Assembly (NCBI RefSeq): GCF_900156505.1
Contig: NZ_FTPR01000001.1
Coordinates: 1,116,001 to 1,180,000 of the forward strand
Length of the DNA stretch: 64,000 nt
Direction of reading: 5' to 3'
Source: Yoonia rosea
Lineage (GTDB): Bacteria > Pseudomonadota > Alphaproteobacteria > Rhodobacterales > Rhodobacteraceae
Below, one piece after another: positions 9,063 to 16,823 of the stretch (positions are counted from its first letter, which is position 1; each line of letters begins with the position of its first letter). The position numbers were made by a program, and so were the translations under genes. The notes under the pieces were generated by a model. The model was not told where the DNA came from. It made no database searches and worked only from the letters and a program-made list of their open reading frames with translations.

Positions 9063-9428
9063 TCAGCCATGAAAATATTCCCAAAGCAAACCGCCAAATC
9101 CCCATTGCAGGGTCCCAATGATGAGTGCAAAGCCCTGCCAGTTTAGAGCTCGCTTAACCGTATTGGTTTTAAAAGGTTCCGGAGGCTCACCATCATCGTC
9201 CATAATGTAGCTACCTTGAGCGCGGCTCTGGAGGAGATTAGTTACTGTCCCAAAAACTACAATCGCGAACGCGACAGTAAATGAGCCGAAACGCTCGAAC
9301 AGATTGTTACCAAAATATATCTGGGCAACCGCACCTAAGCACGCACCGACTGCCACAACAAAAAGCGCTGAGGTAAGGGGGTACTTAAGCACAAGTTCAG
9401 AAATTTGGCGAGGTTGGGAATGTATCAA
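9063..9428 (-). CDS. Small membrane protein inserted between soxB and soxD
   Basis: 121 residues if it begins at the TTG at 9426-9428, which overlaps the soxB stop (TTGA). Hydrophobic segments are LTSALFVVAVGACLGAVAQIY, FTVAFAIVVFGTVTNLL and NWQGFALIIGTLQWGFGGLL, so about three membrane helices with an acidic loop (DDDGEPPEP) between. I do not recognise a family. The base composition is visibly more AT-rich than soxB and soxD on either side, which suggests later acquisition. soxBDAG is normally contiguous in relatives. Confidence 0.6.
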   Translation of the reverse strand: MIHSQPRQISELVLKYPLTSALFVVAVGACLGAVAQIYFGNNLFERFGSFTVAFAIVVFGTVTNLLQSRAQGSYIMDDDGEPPEPFKTNTVKRALNWQGFALIIGTLQWGFGGLLWEYFHG

Positions 9429-10669
9429 TGCGCCACCCCTGCTGCCACGCTCTCATCAATGAACTTGCCCTCGCGGAAGCGGAACATGCTGAATTCGTCG
9501 GTCAGGGGCGATTGTCCCTTGGCCATCAGCTCGGCCATGGCCCAGCCTGAGCCGGGGATCGCCTTGAACCCGCCGGTGCCCCAGCCGCAGTTGACAAACA
9601 CGCCCTCGACAGGGGTTTTCGACAGGATGGGCGATCGGTCGCCCGTCACATCCACGATCCCGCCCCATTGGCGCAGCATTTTTAGCCGCGCAATCATCGG
9701 GAAGGTCTCGACCAAGGCGCGCACGGTTTCCTCGATATGGTGGAACGATCCGCGCTGGGTGTAGTTGTTGTAGCCATCCGTGCCGCCGCCGATGACCATT
9801 TCACCCTTGTCAGACTGGCTCATGTAACCGTGGACGGTGTTGGCCATCACGACCACATCCATGCAGGGTTTGATCGGTTCTGATACCAAAGCCTGCAACG
9901 CCACACTTTCAATCGGCAAACGGAACCCTGCCATCTGGGCCAGTACGCCGGAATGCCCCGCCACAACCATGCCCAGTTTATCGCAATCAATCGCGCCTTG
10001 GGTGGTATCGACGCCCACGACCTTGCCGTTTTGCTGACGCACCGCTTGCACTTCGCATTGCTGGATCACATCCATGCCCATATCGGAACAGGCCCGCGCA
10101 TAGCCCCAGGCCACCGCATCATGCCGTGCGGTACCACCGCGCGCCTGCCACAACCCGCCCAGCACCGGATAGCGCGGGCCGTCAATGTTCATGATCGGGC
10201 ACAGTTCCTTGACGCGAGCGGCATCAATCCATTCGGTCGTCACCCCTTGCAGCGCGTTGGCGTGGGCGGTGCGTTTATAGCCGCGCACCTCATGCTGGGT
10301 TTGGGCCAGCATGATCACGCCACGGGGGCTGAACATGACGTTATAGTTGAGATCCTGCGACATCGTTTCATAAAGCGAACGCGACTTTTCATAGATCGCG
10401 GCAGACGGATCTTGCAGATAGTTCGAGCGGATAATCGTCGTATTCCGCCCCGTATTCCCGCCACCCAGCCAGCCTTTTTCAAGAATGGCTACATTGGTAA
10501 TCCCAAAGTTCTTGCCCAGATAATAGGCCGTGGCCAAGCCATGCCCGCCCGCACCCACGATAATCACGTCGTATTTCTTTTTCGGCGCGCGCTTGGCCCA
10601 GGCGCGGTCCCAACCTGTGTGCTGGCGCATGGCTTCTTTGGCAATGGCAAAGGCGGAATAGCGTTTCAT
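9425..10669 (-). CDS. soxB: Sarcosine oxidase subunit beta
   Basis: 414 residues from the ATG at 10667-10669 (MKRYSAFAIAK); the open frame runs on upstream but that part resembles no SoxB. The FAD-binding fingerprint VIIVGAGGHGLATAYYLG lies at about 35-52. His183 in GGTARHDAVAWG corresponds to the histidine that carries the covalent flavin in known SoxB. The beta subunit oxidises sarcosine and passes electrons to oxygen. It heads the sox cluster; the promoter region upstream is shared with divergent ccmI. Confidence 0.96.
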   Translation of the reverse strand: MKRYSAFAIAKEAMRQHTGWDRAWAKRAPKKKYDVIIVGAGGHGLATAYYLGKNFGITNVAILEKGWLGGGNTGRNTTIIRSNYLQDPSAAIYEKSRSLYETMSQDLNYNVMFSPRGVIMLAQTQHEVRGYKRTAHANALQGVTTEWIDAARVKELCPIMNIDGPRYPVLGGLWQARGGTARHDAVAWGYARACSDMGMDVIQQCEVQAVRQQNGKVVGVDTTQGAIDCDKLGMVVAGHSGVLAQMAGFRLPIESVALQALVSEPIKPCMDVVVMANTVHGYMSQSDKGEMVIGGGTDGYNNYTQRGSFHHIEETVRALVETFPMIARLKMLRQWGGIVDVTGDRSPILSKTPVEGVFVNCGWGTGGFKAIPGSGWAMAELMAKGQSPLTDEFSMFRFREGKFIDESVAAGVAH

Positions 10670-10710
10670 CGGGGTCCAGAATCCTCTGTCTCGGGCGGCA
10701 CTGCTGTTGC

Positions 10711-10750
10711 ATACTATCTGGACCCTGTGCCTGTCCAAGAGGATACTATC
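10711..10750 (-). promoter_or_regulatory. soxB promoter with a tandem 8-bp repeat
   Basis: On the minus strand TTGGAC (10733-10738), 16 bp, TAGTAT (10711-10716) fit a sigma70-type promoter 42 bp before soxB. The octamer GATAGTAT occurs twice in the same direction (10711-10718 and 10743-10750), 32 bp apart, about three helical turns. One copy overlaps the -10 box and the other lies upstream of -35, as expected for a regulator binding on one DNA face. Confidence 0.35.
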
Positions 10751-10874
10751 AGCGGCGCATAGATTGCCATTTACGACATGCGGGCCGACACCCCGAAACG
10801 GCATAGGGTCACAGCCCCTTTTCATGCCCGCCTCGGGTGGTTATGTCAGCCGCAACGAAAAGGACGAGAAACAT

Positions 10875-12077
10875 ATGATTTTCTGGATTGTTTGCGCTGT
10901 TCTGACGCTGGCTGTGACAGCGCTGATGGTCACGCCTCTGGTGCGGCCCAAAGAGATCGGCGACGACAACCCAGATATCGCCATTTACCGCGCCCAATTG
11001 GAAGAGATCGACCGCGATCTGGAACGCCAGTTGCTGGAACCCGAAGAGGCCGAGCGCGCCCGCACCGAAGTGGCCCGCCGCCTGTTGGCTGCCAGCAATG
11101 CCGCTGTGAAACCGACAGCGGCCAGCAAACCCAACCGCTGGCTGCCTGCGGCGATTGCTGTGCTGATGCTGGGCTTGGGTTTTGGCACCTACTGGATGAT
11201 TGGCGCACCGGGTTATCCCGATATGCCGCTGCAGGCCCGGCTCGCCGCCAGCGAGGACATCCGTGCAAACCGTCCCTCGCAGGCCGCATTGGAGGCCGCA
11301 GCCCCTGTACCGCCGCCCGCCCCCGATGTCCCTGACGAGTACCGCGCGGCAGTCGAACAGCTGCGTGTGATTGCCCCAACCCGCCCCGATGATCTTGAGG
11401 CCTGGTCGCGGCTGGCCATGGCCGAGGTGGAATTGCGCAATTATGCGGGCGCCGCCGCCGCGCAGGAACAAGTGGTCGCCATCAAGGGCGATGCGGCCGA
11501 AACCCTTGACCTGCAACGCTTACTTGATCTCAAGGTCGTTGCTGCCGGCGGCTTTGTCTCGCCCGAGGCAGAAGAGCTGATCGGCGATATCCTTGATAGC
11601 AACGCAGGCAATATCGCGGCACGATATTATCTGGGGTCGCTCTATAACCAGACGGACCGCCCCGATCTGGCCCTGCGGCTGTGGCGCGAGATTATCGAGA
11701 ACGGTGATCCTGCGAATTTCCACGTCGCCAGCGCCCGCGCGCAGGTGGGCGATGCGGCCTTCCGCGCGGGGGTGGAATACGCCCTCCCCGAGGCACGCGG
11801 CCCGTCATTCGCACAAATGGATGCGGCACAGGATATGTCCGAAGAAGACCGTCAGGCCATGATCGGCGGGATGGTCGCGGGTCTTGCCGACCGGCTTGCC
11901 ACCGACGGTGGCCCCGCCGAGGACTGGGCGCGCCTGATCCGCGCCTATGGTGTACTGGGTAATCTTGATGCTGCGCGCACTGTCTGGACCGAAGCACAGC
12001 AGGTCTTTGTCAGCAGCATGCGCGGGATGGAGATCCTCACTAATGCGGCCCGTGATGCGGGCGTGCTTGACGAATGA
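10875..12077 (+). CDS. ccmI: Cytochrome c-type biogenesis protein CcmI
   Basis: 400 residues from the ATG at 10875 (MIFWIVCAVLTLAV). Two membrane helices (about 1-22 and 90-110) flank a cytoplasmic leucine-zipper-like stretch rich in Glu/Arg (YRAQLEEIDRDLERQLLEPEEAERAR), followed by a periplasmic TPR region. CcmI delivers apocytochrome c to the heme ligation complex CcmFH. The longer open frame upstream is not used: it lacks a start site and the membrane helix begins at this Met. It heads the ccmI-ruvX-DUF1289 operon. Confidence 0.92.
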   Translation: MIFWIVCAVLTLAVTALMVTPLVRPKEIGDDNPDIAIYRAQLEEIDRDLERQLLEPEEAERARTEVARRLLAASNAAVKPTAASKPNRWLPAAIAVLMLGLGFGTYWMIGAPGYPDMPLQARLAASEDIRANRPSQAALEAAAPVPPPAPDVPDEYRAAVEQLRVIAPTRPDDLEAWSRLAMAEVELRNYAGAAAAQEQVVAIKGDAAETLDLQRLLDLKVVAAGGFVSPEAEELIGDILDSNAGNIAARYYLGSLYNQTDRPDLALRLWREIIENGDPANFHVASARAQVGDAAFRAGVEYALPEARGPSFAQMDAAQDMSEEDRQAMIGGMVAGLADRLATDGGPAEDWARLIRAYGVLGNLDAARTVWTEAQQVFVSSMRGMEILTNAARDAGVLDE

Positions 12078-12550
12078 TCCTGGAAACCCCCGAAGAATTC
12101 CTGGGCGTGATCCCGGCCCATGGCGCGCTTGCGGGGCTTGATCTGGGGACGGTGACCATCGGTGTGGCGGTATCGGACGTGTTGCAATCGGTGGCGACCC
12201 CGGTGACCACGATCAAACGCAAGAAATTCGGCGTTGATGCGGCGAAACTTCTGGAACTGACGACACACCGCATGTTGCAGGGGATCGTGCTTGGCCTGCC
12301 GCGCAACATGGACGGCAGCGAAGGCCCCCGCGCCCAAGCCACCCGCGCCTTTGCCCGCAACCTGTCGCGACTGACCCCCCTCCCAATCACATTCTGGGAT
12401 GAACGGCTGTCCACCGTCGCCGCCGAACGCGCGCTGATCGAGGCGGATACGTCACGCAAACGTCGCGCCGAGGTGATCGACCATGTTGCCGCAAGCTATA
12501 TCCTGCAAGGCATGTTAGACCGCATGCGCAACCTGAGGGACGATTCGTGA
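12074..12550 (+). CDS. ruvX: Putative pre-16S rRNA nuclease / Holliday junction resolvase YqgF
   Basis: 158 residues, the usual size. The RNase H-like fold is marked by GLDLGTVTIGVAVSD (about 20-34), LGLPRNMDGSEGPRA, FWDERLSTVAAERAL and the C-terminal DHVAASYILQ, which hold the acidic catalytic residues. In Escherichia coli YqgF processes the 5' end of 16S rRNA; a resolvase role has also been proposed. The ATG overlaps the ccmI stop by 4 bp (ATGA), so translation is coupled. Confidence 0.92.
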   Translation: MILETPEEFLGVIPAHGALAGLDLGTVTIGVAVSDVLQSVATPVTTIKRKKFGVDAAKLLELTTHRMLQGIVLGLPRNMDGSEGPRAQATRAFARNLSRLTPLPITFWDERLSTVAAERALIEADTSRKRRAEVIDHVAASYILQGMLDRMRNLRDDS

Positions 12551-12792
12551 GCAAACCTGAAAACACCGATCACATCTGGTCCCGTGCCGAGATCGAAAGC
12601 CCCTGCATCAAGATCTGCGTGATCGAGCCGAAAAGCCGCCTTTGCACAGGCTGTCTGCGGTCCATCGACGAAATCGGCGCATGGTCACGGATGACGCCCG
12701 AGGTCCGCGCCGAAATCATGGCCGAACTGCCCGCAAGGGCCAGCCAGATTACGCAACGCCGTGGCGGACGCGCAGCGCGGCTGAAGTCCTAG
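12547..12792 (+). CDS. DUF1289 domain protein
   Basis: 81 residues starting at GTG 12547, overlapping the ruvX stop (GTGA). The core is SPCIKICVIEPKSRLCTGC, with four cysteines in a C-x3-C ... C-x2-C arrangement, then the conserved R-x-x-DEI-x-x-W pattern. DUF1289 proteins are small, probably metal-binding, and of unknown function. The third gene of the ccmI operon; the linkage does not reveal a role. Confidence 0.88.
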   Translation: MSKPENTDHIWSRAEIESPCIKICVIEPKSRLCTGCLRSIDEIGAWSRMTPEVRAEIMAELPARASQITQRRGGRAARLKS

Positions 12793-12896
12793 GTCGTCTT
12801 TCCGCGCGGTGGTCGCAGGTCACACATTTTGCAAAGTCGGCTGTGCGGGACAAACCGCTCTTTCGCTGCGTCTGCGCCAACGGCAGCTTCCAAGGA

Positions 12897-12937
12897 TTGA
12901 CAAAAAACCCATATAAGAGAATTATCCCGAATATGGG
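12897..12937 (+). promoter_or_regulatory. Promoter and palindromic operator of the XRE operon; leaderless start
   Basis: TTGACA (12897-12902), a 17-bp spacer and AATTAT (12920-12925) place transcription start at or within a base or two of the ATG at 12933, and no Shine-Dalgarno sequence is visible. CCCATAT (12908-12914) and ATATGGG (12931-12937) form a perfect 7-bp inverted repeat covering the -10 region and the start codon, a natural site for autorepression by the encoded regulator. Confidence 0.5.
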
Positions 12938-13493
12938 AATCAACACTCTCTCCGAAACGTCAAAACTGGCACAGCATTTGCGGAGTCTTCGCGAGCGGTA
13001 CGGTATGACCCTCGTCGCTCTCGCGGAACGCAGCGGAACCAGCCGCGCAACGCTGTCGCGTATCGAAAATGCTGAAGTGAGTCCGACCGCCGAAACACTT
13101 GGGCGTCTTGCAACCGTTTACGCGCTGCCCATCTCGCAATTGCTGGCACCTCTGGATGAGGTGTTTCAGCCAGTCGTTTCGCGGAAAGATCAAGCGGTTT
13201 GGAATGACCCAGAGCATGACTTTTCTAGAAGAAGCGTCTCACCTTCGAACGGCCTGCTCACAATTGAGCTAATCGAAGGCCAACTCGGCAAGGATCAGTT
13301 GATCACTTACGCCGCGCCCGCGATCCCGGGTCAGGAACATCATGTCTATGTTTTGTCTGGCAGAATGGAAATCACTGTCGAAGGCGTCGTGCACGACCTC
13401 AAGGCGGGGGACTGCCTTCGCTACATCCTTTTTGGGGAGACAGCTTTCAAAACAACCTCCAGCTCCTGTCAGTATGTGATTGCTCTCTCATGA
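12933..13493 (+). CDS. XRE-family regulator with C-terminal cupin domain
   Basis: 186 residues from the ATG at 12933. The N-terminal helix-turn-helix (about 10-65) shows LRSLRERYGMTLVALAERSG and SRATLSRIENAEVSPTAETL. A cupin sensor domain follows (about 100-185, GQEHHVYVLSGRMEITVEG, then LKAGDCLRY). Proteins of this build (SutR/PuuR type) usually repress the adjacent genes and respond to a small ligand in the cupin barrel. The frame is open for about 290 bp upstream, but the promoter position argues for this start. It heads a three-gene operon with GNAT and YdcZ genes. Confidence 0.88.
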   Translation: MGINTLSETSKLAQHLRSLRERYGMTLVALAERSGTSRATLSRIENAEVSPTAETLGRLATVYALPISQLLAPLDEVFQPVVSRKDQAVWNDPEHDFSRRSVSPSNGLLTIELIEGQLGKDQLITYAAPAIPGQEHHVYVLSGRMEITVEGVVHDLKAGDCLRYILFGETAFKTTSSSCQYVIALS

Positions 13494-14023
13494 CCAAACC
13501 AACCATTTCGATCACTGCCCTTGCACCGTCCGATATCGAAACGCATCTCGGTGATCTGACCAAGGTGCTTAGGGACAGTGTCCTTGATGGTGCCGCCATC
13601 AGCTTCATGGAGACTTTGACGGACGCAGAGGCGCAAAGTTTTTGGCAAAGCGATGTCCGTTCCGGTGTAGAGTCTGGAAGTCGTCTTCTATTCGGGGCTT
13701 TCGTTGATGGCCGACTTGTTGGCACCGTCCAGCTAGTTGTGAGTATGCCGCCCAACCAGCCTCATCGGGCAGAAATCTCGAAAATGGTCGTCCATCCTGA
13801 GAGCCGCCGTCTTGGTCTGGGCAAAGCGCTCATGACCGCTGCGCTTGCTGCGGCAGAACGCGCGAACAAGACACTCGTGACGCTCGATACGCGCACTGGT
13901 GACGTATCCGAAGCCCTCTATCGCAGCGTGGGTTTCGAGCAGGCTGGCGTGATCCCCGATTTTGCCTATGACCCTGATGGACAAACGCGCCACGCAACAA
14001 CCTATATGTATAGGTACCTTTGA
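13490..14023 (+). CDS. GNAT-family N-acetyltransferase
   Basis: 177 residues. The acetyl-CoA binding motif A is clear: ISKMVVHPESRRLGLGKALMTAALAAAE is the region (about residues 92-120), with R-R-x-G-x-G/A at its centre, then TLDTRTGDVSEALYRSVGFEQAG near the C-terminus. The start overlaps the regulator gene by 4 bp (ATGA). Such XRE/GNAT/transporter sets often detoxify or export a small amine or antibiotic, but the substrate here is unknown. Confidence 0.9.
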   Translation: MTKPTISITALAPSDIETHLGDLTKVLRDSVLDGAAISFMETLTDAEAQSFWQSDVRSGVESGSRLLFGAFVDGRLVGTVQLVVSMPPNQPHRAEISKMVVHPESRRLGLGKALMTAALAAAERANKTLVTLDTRTGDVSEALYRSVGFEQAGVIPDFAYDPDGQTRHATTYMYRYL

Positions 14024-14026
14024 CGA

Positions 14027-14485
14027 ATGACACATTCGTCCCTGATCTTTGCCGTCTTGGCCTTTGTAGGTGGTATGCTCGTGGCAGCACAGGGACCCAT
14101 CTATGCGCGGCTCTCAGCTGGCCTGAATAGGGACTTTCTGCTTTCCGTTTTTCTGGCCTTTTCAACAGCAGCGGCGCTAACCGGCGCGCTCGCTTTTCTG
14201 TCTGGCAGTTTTCGAAACCTAACGTTGACAACACTCACCCATTTGCCACTCTGGGTCTGGCTCGGAGGGGTTTTCGGCGCGATCCACGTGGTCATTTCGA
14301 TGCAGAGCATTCCCGCGCTCGGCGTCACGCTCTTTCTCGTGATCGTCGTCACCGGCAATTTGGTGGGCGCAGCTATCTACGATCATTTTGGAGCAATGGG
14401 TCTTGAGGTTCGTTCGTTCTCCCTGATGAAAGCGGTTGGATTACTCTTGGTAGTTGTGGGGGTTGGGATCGTCGTCCGAGCCTGA
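14027..14485 (+). CDS. DMT-superfamily membrane protein, YdcZ (DUF606) type
   Basis: 152 residues with five hydrophobic helices and few charges between them, the size of the single five-helix YdcZ/DUF606 unit. Features include GGMLVAAQGPIYARLSAGL near the N-terminus and GVTLFLVIVVTGNLVGAAIYD in helix 4. These proteins belong to the drug/metabolite transporter superfamily and act as dimers or pairs. It starts 4 bp after the GNAT stop and completes the operon; it probably moves the compound the regulator senses. Confidence 0.85.
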   Translation: MTHSSLIFAVLAFVGGMLVAAQGPIYARLSAGLNRDFLLSVFLAFSTAAALTGALAFLSGSFRNLTLTTLTHLPLWVWLGGVFGAIHVVISMQSIPALGVTLFLVIVVTGNLVGAAIYDHFGAMGLEVRSFSLMKAVGLLLVVVGVGIVVRA

Positions 14486-14604
14486 TCATTGCGCTCAGGT
14501 TTTCACGCTCGCTCCGGGAAAGCCGACTTTCGCCATGGTGCAGGAAATCGGAACTCTGGGCTCAAACCGGACCTTCGCTGCGATCAGCTAGATCGCTCAA
14601 AACA

Positions 14605-15564
14605 TCAGGTCTTTTTTGCGTGCAATATCCGCCCGATGACGTTCATCAGCAATTGCGCCGCCAAGGTCGATGTGGACCCACTGTGATCAAAATCAGGGGC
14701 CACTTCTACGAGATCGAGCCCAACGATATTGCCCCGTTTTGCCAGCCCTGCCAGCAGCTCCAGCACTTCGTAATAGATGAACCCACCGTGGCTTGGCGTG
14801 CCTGTGCCGGGGGCGATTGACGGATCAAAGGCGTCAATATCCACGGTCACGTAATACTGCACACCCGCGGGAATGCGTGCGAGCATCGCATCCACCCCCA
14901 TCGCGCGGAACTGGCGCACCGACTGGATATCCGACCCCATCTTGCGCGCATCGACATAGCCGTCCTTGGCGGTGGACGACACGTTGCGAATGCCGATCTG
15001 GCTCAGCCCCGTGACGTAGGCCTTCTCGGCTGCACGGCGCATCGGGTTGCCATGGCCAAAGCGCACGCCGTGGCGTTCATCAACGAAATCAAGATGCGCA
15101 TCAATCTGGACCACATGGATCGGGCCTTGGTCGTCAAAGGCGTTGATGCAGGGGATGTTCACCGAATGATCGCCGCCCAGCACAACGGGGATTGCCCCCG
15201 CCGCCAGGATTTTGCGCACACCGAATTCGATATTTGCATGGCTCTGCACCGTGTCGGTATGCACGATATCGGCGTCACCGATATCGACAATCGTAACCTT
15301 CGCAGGATCGAGGTAGGTCACATCATCCTCATGGTCATAAGCACCCGCATGACCGAAGGAAAACAGGGTTGAGGCCTCTCGGATCGCGCGCGGCCCCATG
15401 CGCGCGCCCGATCGCCACTGGGTTCCTGCATCAAAGGGTGCGCCCATCACCGCGACATCGGCCTTGATCGCGTCCCAATCGGACACATAGGGGTATTTCC
15501 CAAAGGTACAGATACCCACAAATGGCAGGTTCAAGCGCCCGCCCTCATAGCCATGATTTGCCAT
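14605..15564 (-). CDS. speB: Agmatinase-type ureohydrolase
   Basis: 319 residues. The binuclear manganese site of the arginase/agmatinase family is complete: GGDHS (about 128-132), DAHLDFVD (about 151-158) and VDIDAFDPSIAPGTGTPS (about 243-260). The enzyme splits a guanidino compound to an amine and urea; agmatine to putrescine is the usual reaction, but 4-guanidinobutyrate or guanidinopropionate are possible for this subgroup. The ABC ATPase and SDR genes lie upstream on the same strand; a shared pathway is not evident. Intact. Confidence 0.85.
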   Translation of the reverse strand: MANHGYEGGRLNLPFVGICTFGKYPYVSDWDAIKADVAVMGAPFDAGTQWRSGARMGPRAIREASTLFSFGHAGAYDHEDDVTYLDPAKVTIVDIGDADIVHTDTVQSHANIEFGVRKILAAGAIPVVLGGDHSVNIPCINAFDDQGPIHVVQIDAHLDFVDERHGVRFGHGNPMRRAAEKAYVTGLSQIGIRNVSSTAKDGYVDARKMGSDIQSVRQFRAMGVDAMLARIPAGVQYYVTVDIDAFDPSIAPGTGTPSHGGFIYYEVLELLAGLAKRGNIVGLDLVEVAPDFDHSGSTSTLAAQLLMNVIGRILHAKKT

Positions 15565-15642
15565 ATCCCGTCCCCTCTTTGCGTGATGCTCAAGGGAACT
15601 ATGGCCGATCTACAGGCGTGCTGTAAGGGCATTTTTGACGCG

Positions 15643-16719
15643 TCAGCTGCCTGTGCGCGGAAACACAAAACACCGGTCGCGGCGGATCATCAGCCAAAGC
15701 GGCATGCCGGGTTTGGGCAGGAACACAGACGGCACCACGGCCTTCAGGATCGAGCCATCGAAATCCATGCGGAACTCGACAAGGCTGGATGCACCCATGA
15801 ACCGCGCACGTTCGACAACGCCGCGCGCGGCGGTGCCGTCTTCGGGCGTCGGGTTCGGGCCACGCCCGCCGCGATCAAAATCAATCTTCAGGTGCTGGGG
15901 GCGGATCACGATATCCACTTCGGTCCCGTCCGGCACACCGGGGGCAAGAAACTGACCAAAGGGCGTGTCCGTCAGCGCACCCTGAACCTTGCCTTTCAGC
16001 ACATTGATATCACTGAAAAACGCAGCAGCAGCTTTGTCTTTTGGGGTGTTGTAGATGTTATAGGGTGCACCGCGCTGGACGATCTTGCCGTTGCGCATCA
16101 GGGCAATTTCATCGGCCATGCGCATCGCCTCGCCCGGTTCGTGGGTGACCAGCAAAACGGCGGTGCCTTCGCTTTTCAGCACCTCAAGCGTTTCGTCACG
16201 GATATCGTCGCGCAGGCGGTCATCAAGCCCCGAGAACGGCTCGTCCATCAGCATAATGCGCGGGCGCGGCGCAAGGGCACGGGCCAGCGCGATGCGCTGT
16301 TGTTCGCCGCCTGAAAGCTGATGGGGATAATCATTAATGTGCGCAGACATGCCAACTTTGGCCAACAACGCATGCACGCGGTCGGTTGCTTTGCGGCTTT
16401 GCAGCCCGAAGGCCACATTTTGCCCGACAGTCAGATGTGGGAACAGCGCAAAATCCTGAAACATCAGCCCGATATGGCGCTCCTCGGGCGGCAGCGAGAC
16501 ATCGCCGTCACAAACCATCTTGCCATCCACAAGGATCGTCCCGCTGCTTTGCTTTTCCACCCCCGCGATAATCCGCAAAGTCGTGGATTTACCGCAGCCC
16601 GACGGGCCCAGCAAACAAGTCACCTGCCCCGGCATCACGGTCAGGCTCACGTCATCGACAACGCGGCGCCCGCCGAAGTCTTTCACGATATGGCTGATCT
16701 CGAGGCGGGGGGCTGGCAT
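15643..16719 (-). CDS. ABC transporter ATP-binding protein (FbpC/PotA-like), no transporter partners nearby
   Basis: 358 residues. Walker A is GPSGCGKST (about 38-46), the signature LSGGEQQRIALARAL (about 133-147), Walker B IMLMDEP (about 153-159), and a switch His in LLVTHEPGEAMR. After residue 240 a TOBE domain is present (VDIVIRPQHLKIDF). The closest families energise uptake of ferric iron or polyamines. No permease or binding protein gene is adjacent, so its partners must be elsewhere in the genome. The agmatinase next door hints at polyamines but this is only context. Confidence 0.85.
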   Translation of the reverse strand: MPAPRLEISHIVKDFGGRRVVDDVSLTVMPGQVTCLLGPSGCGKSTTLRIIAGVEKQSSGTILVDGKMVCDGDVSLPPEERHIGLMFQDFALFPHLTVGQNVAFGLQSRKATDRVHALLAKVGMSAHINDYPHQLSGGEQQRIALARALAPRPRIMLMDEPFSGLDDRLRDDIRDETLEVLKSEGTAVLLVTHEPGEAMRMADEIALMRNGKIVQRGAPYNIYNTPKDKAAAAFFSDINVLKGKVQGALTDTPFGQFLAPGVPDGTEVDIVIRPQHLKIDFDRGGRGPNPTPEDGTAARGVVERARFMGASSLVEFRMDFDGSILKAVVPSVFLPKPGMPLWLMIRRDRCFVFPRTGS

Positions 16720-16781
16720 AAGGGGGCGTTATCCCTGACGAAAACTATTGGGTATAGCGCACCTAACAACAGTTTTGCTGC

Positions 16782-16815
16782 GGGGCAAGGTCCACACCCT
16801 GCCCCTTTGTTTTTT
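16782..16815 (+). terminator. Terminator-like hairpin facing the plus strand
   Basis: GGGGCA ... TGCCCC (about 6-8 bp of stem, 16782-16805) followed by a plus-strand T-rich tract (16806-16815). Both neighbouring genes are on the minus strand, so it would stop an antisense transcript; no gene for it is visible. Confidence 0.4.
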
Positions 16816-16823
16816 CGAACAGC

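Noticed and set aside
8777..9130. Minus-strand open frame upstream of soxD
   Set aside because: It overlaps the non-coding gap, the 37-residue plus ORF and the end of the 121-residue gene, without a domain or ribosome binding site.
10707..10874. Upstream in-frame extension of ccmI
   Set aside because: CcmI begins with its first membrane helix at 10875; the extension lies in the soxB promoter region and resembles nothing.
12642..12932. Upstream in-frame extension of the XRE regulator
   Set aside because: It runs through the DUF1289 gene and its promoter region; the TTGACA box and domain start indicate the ATG at 12933.
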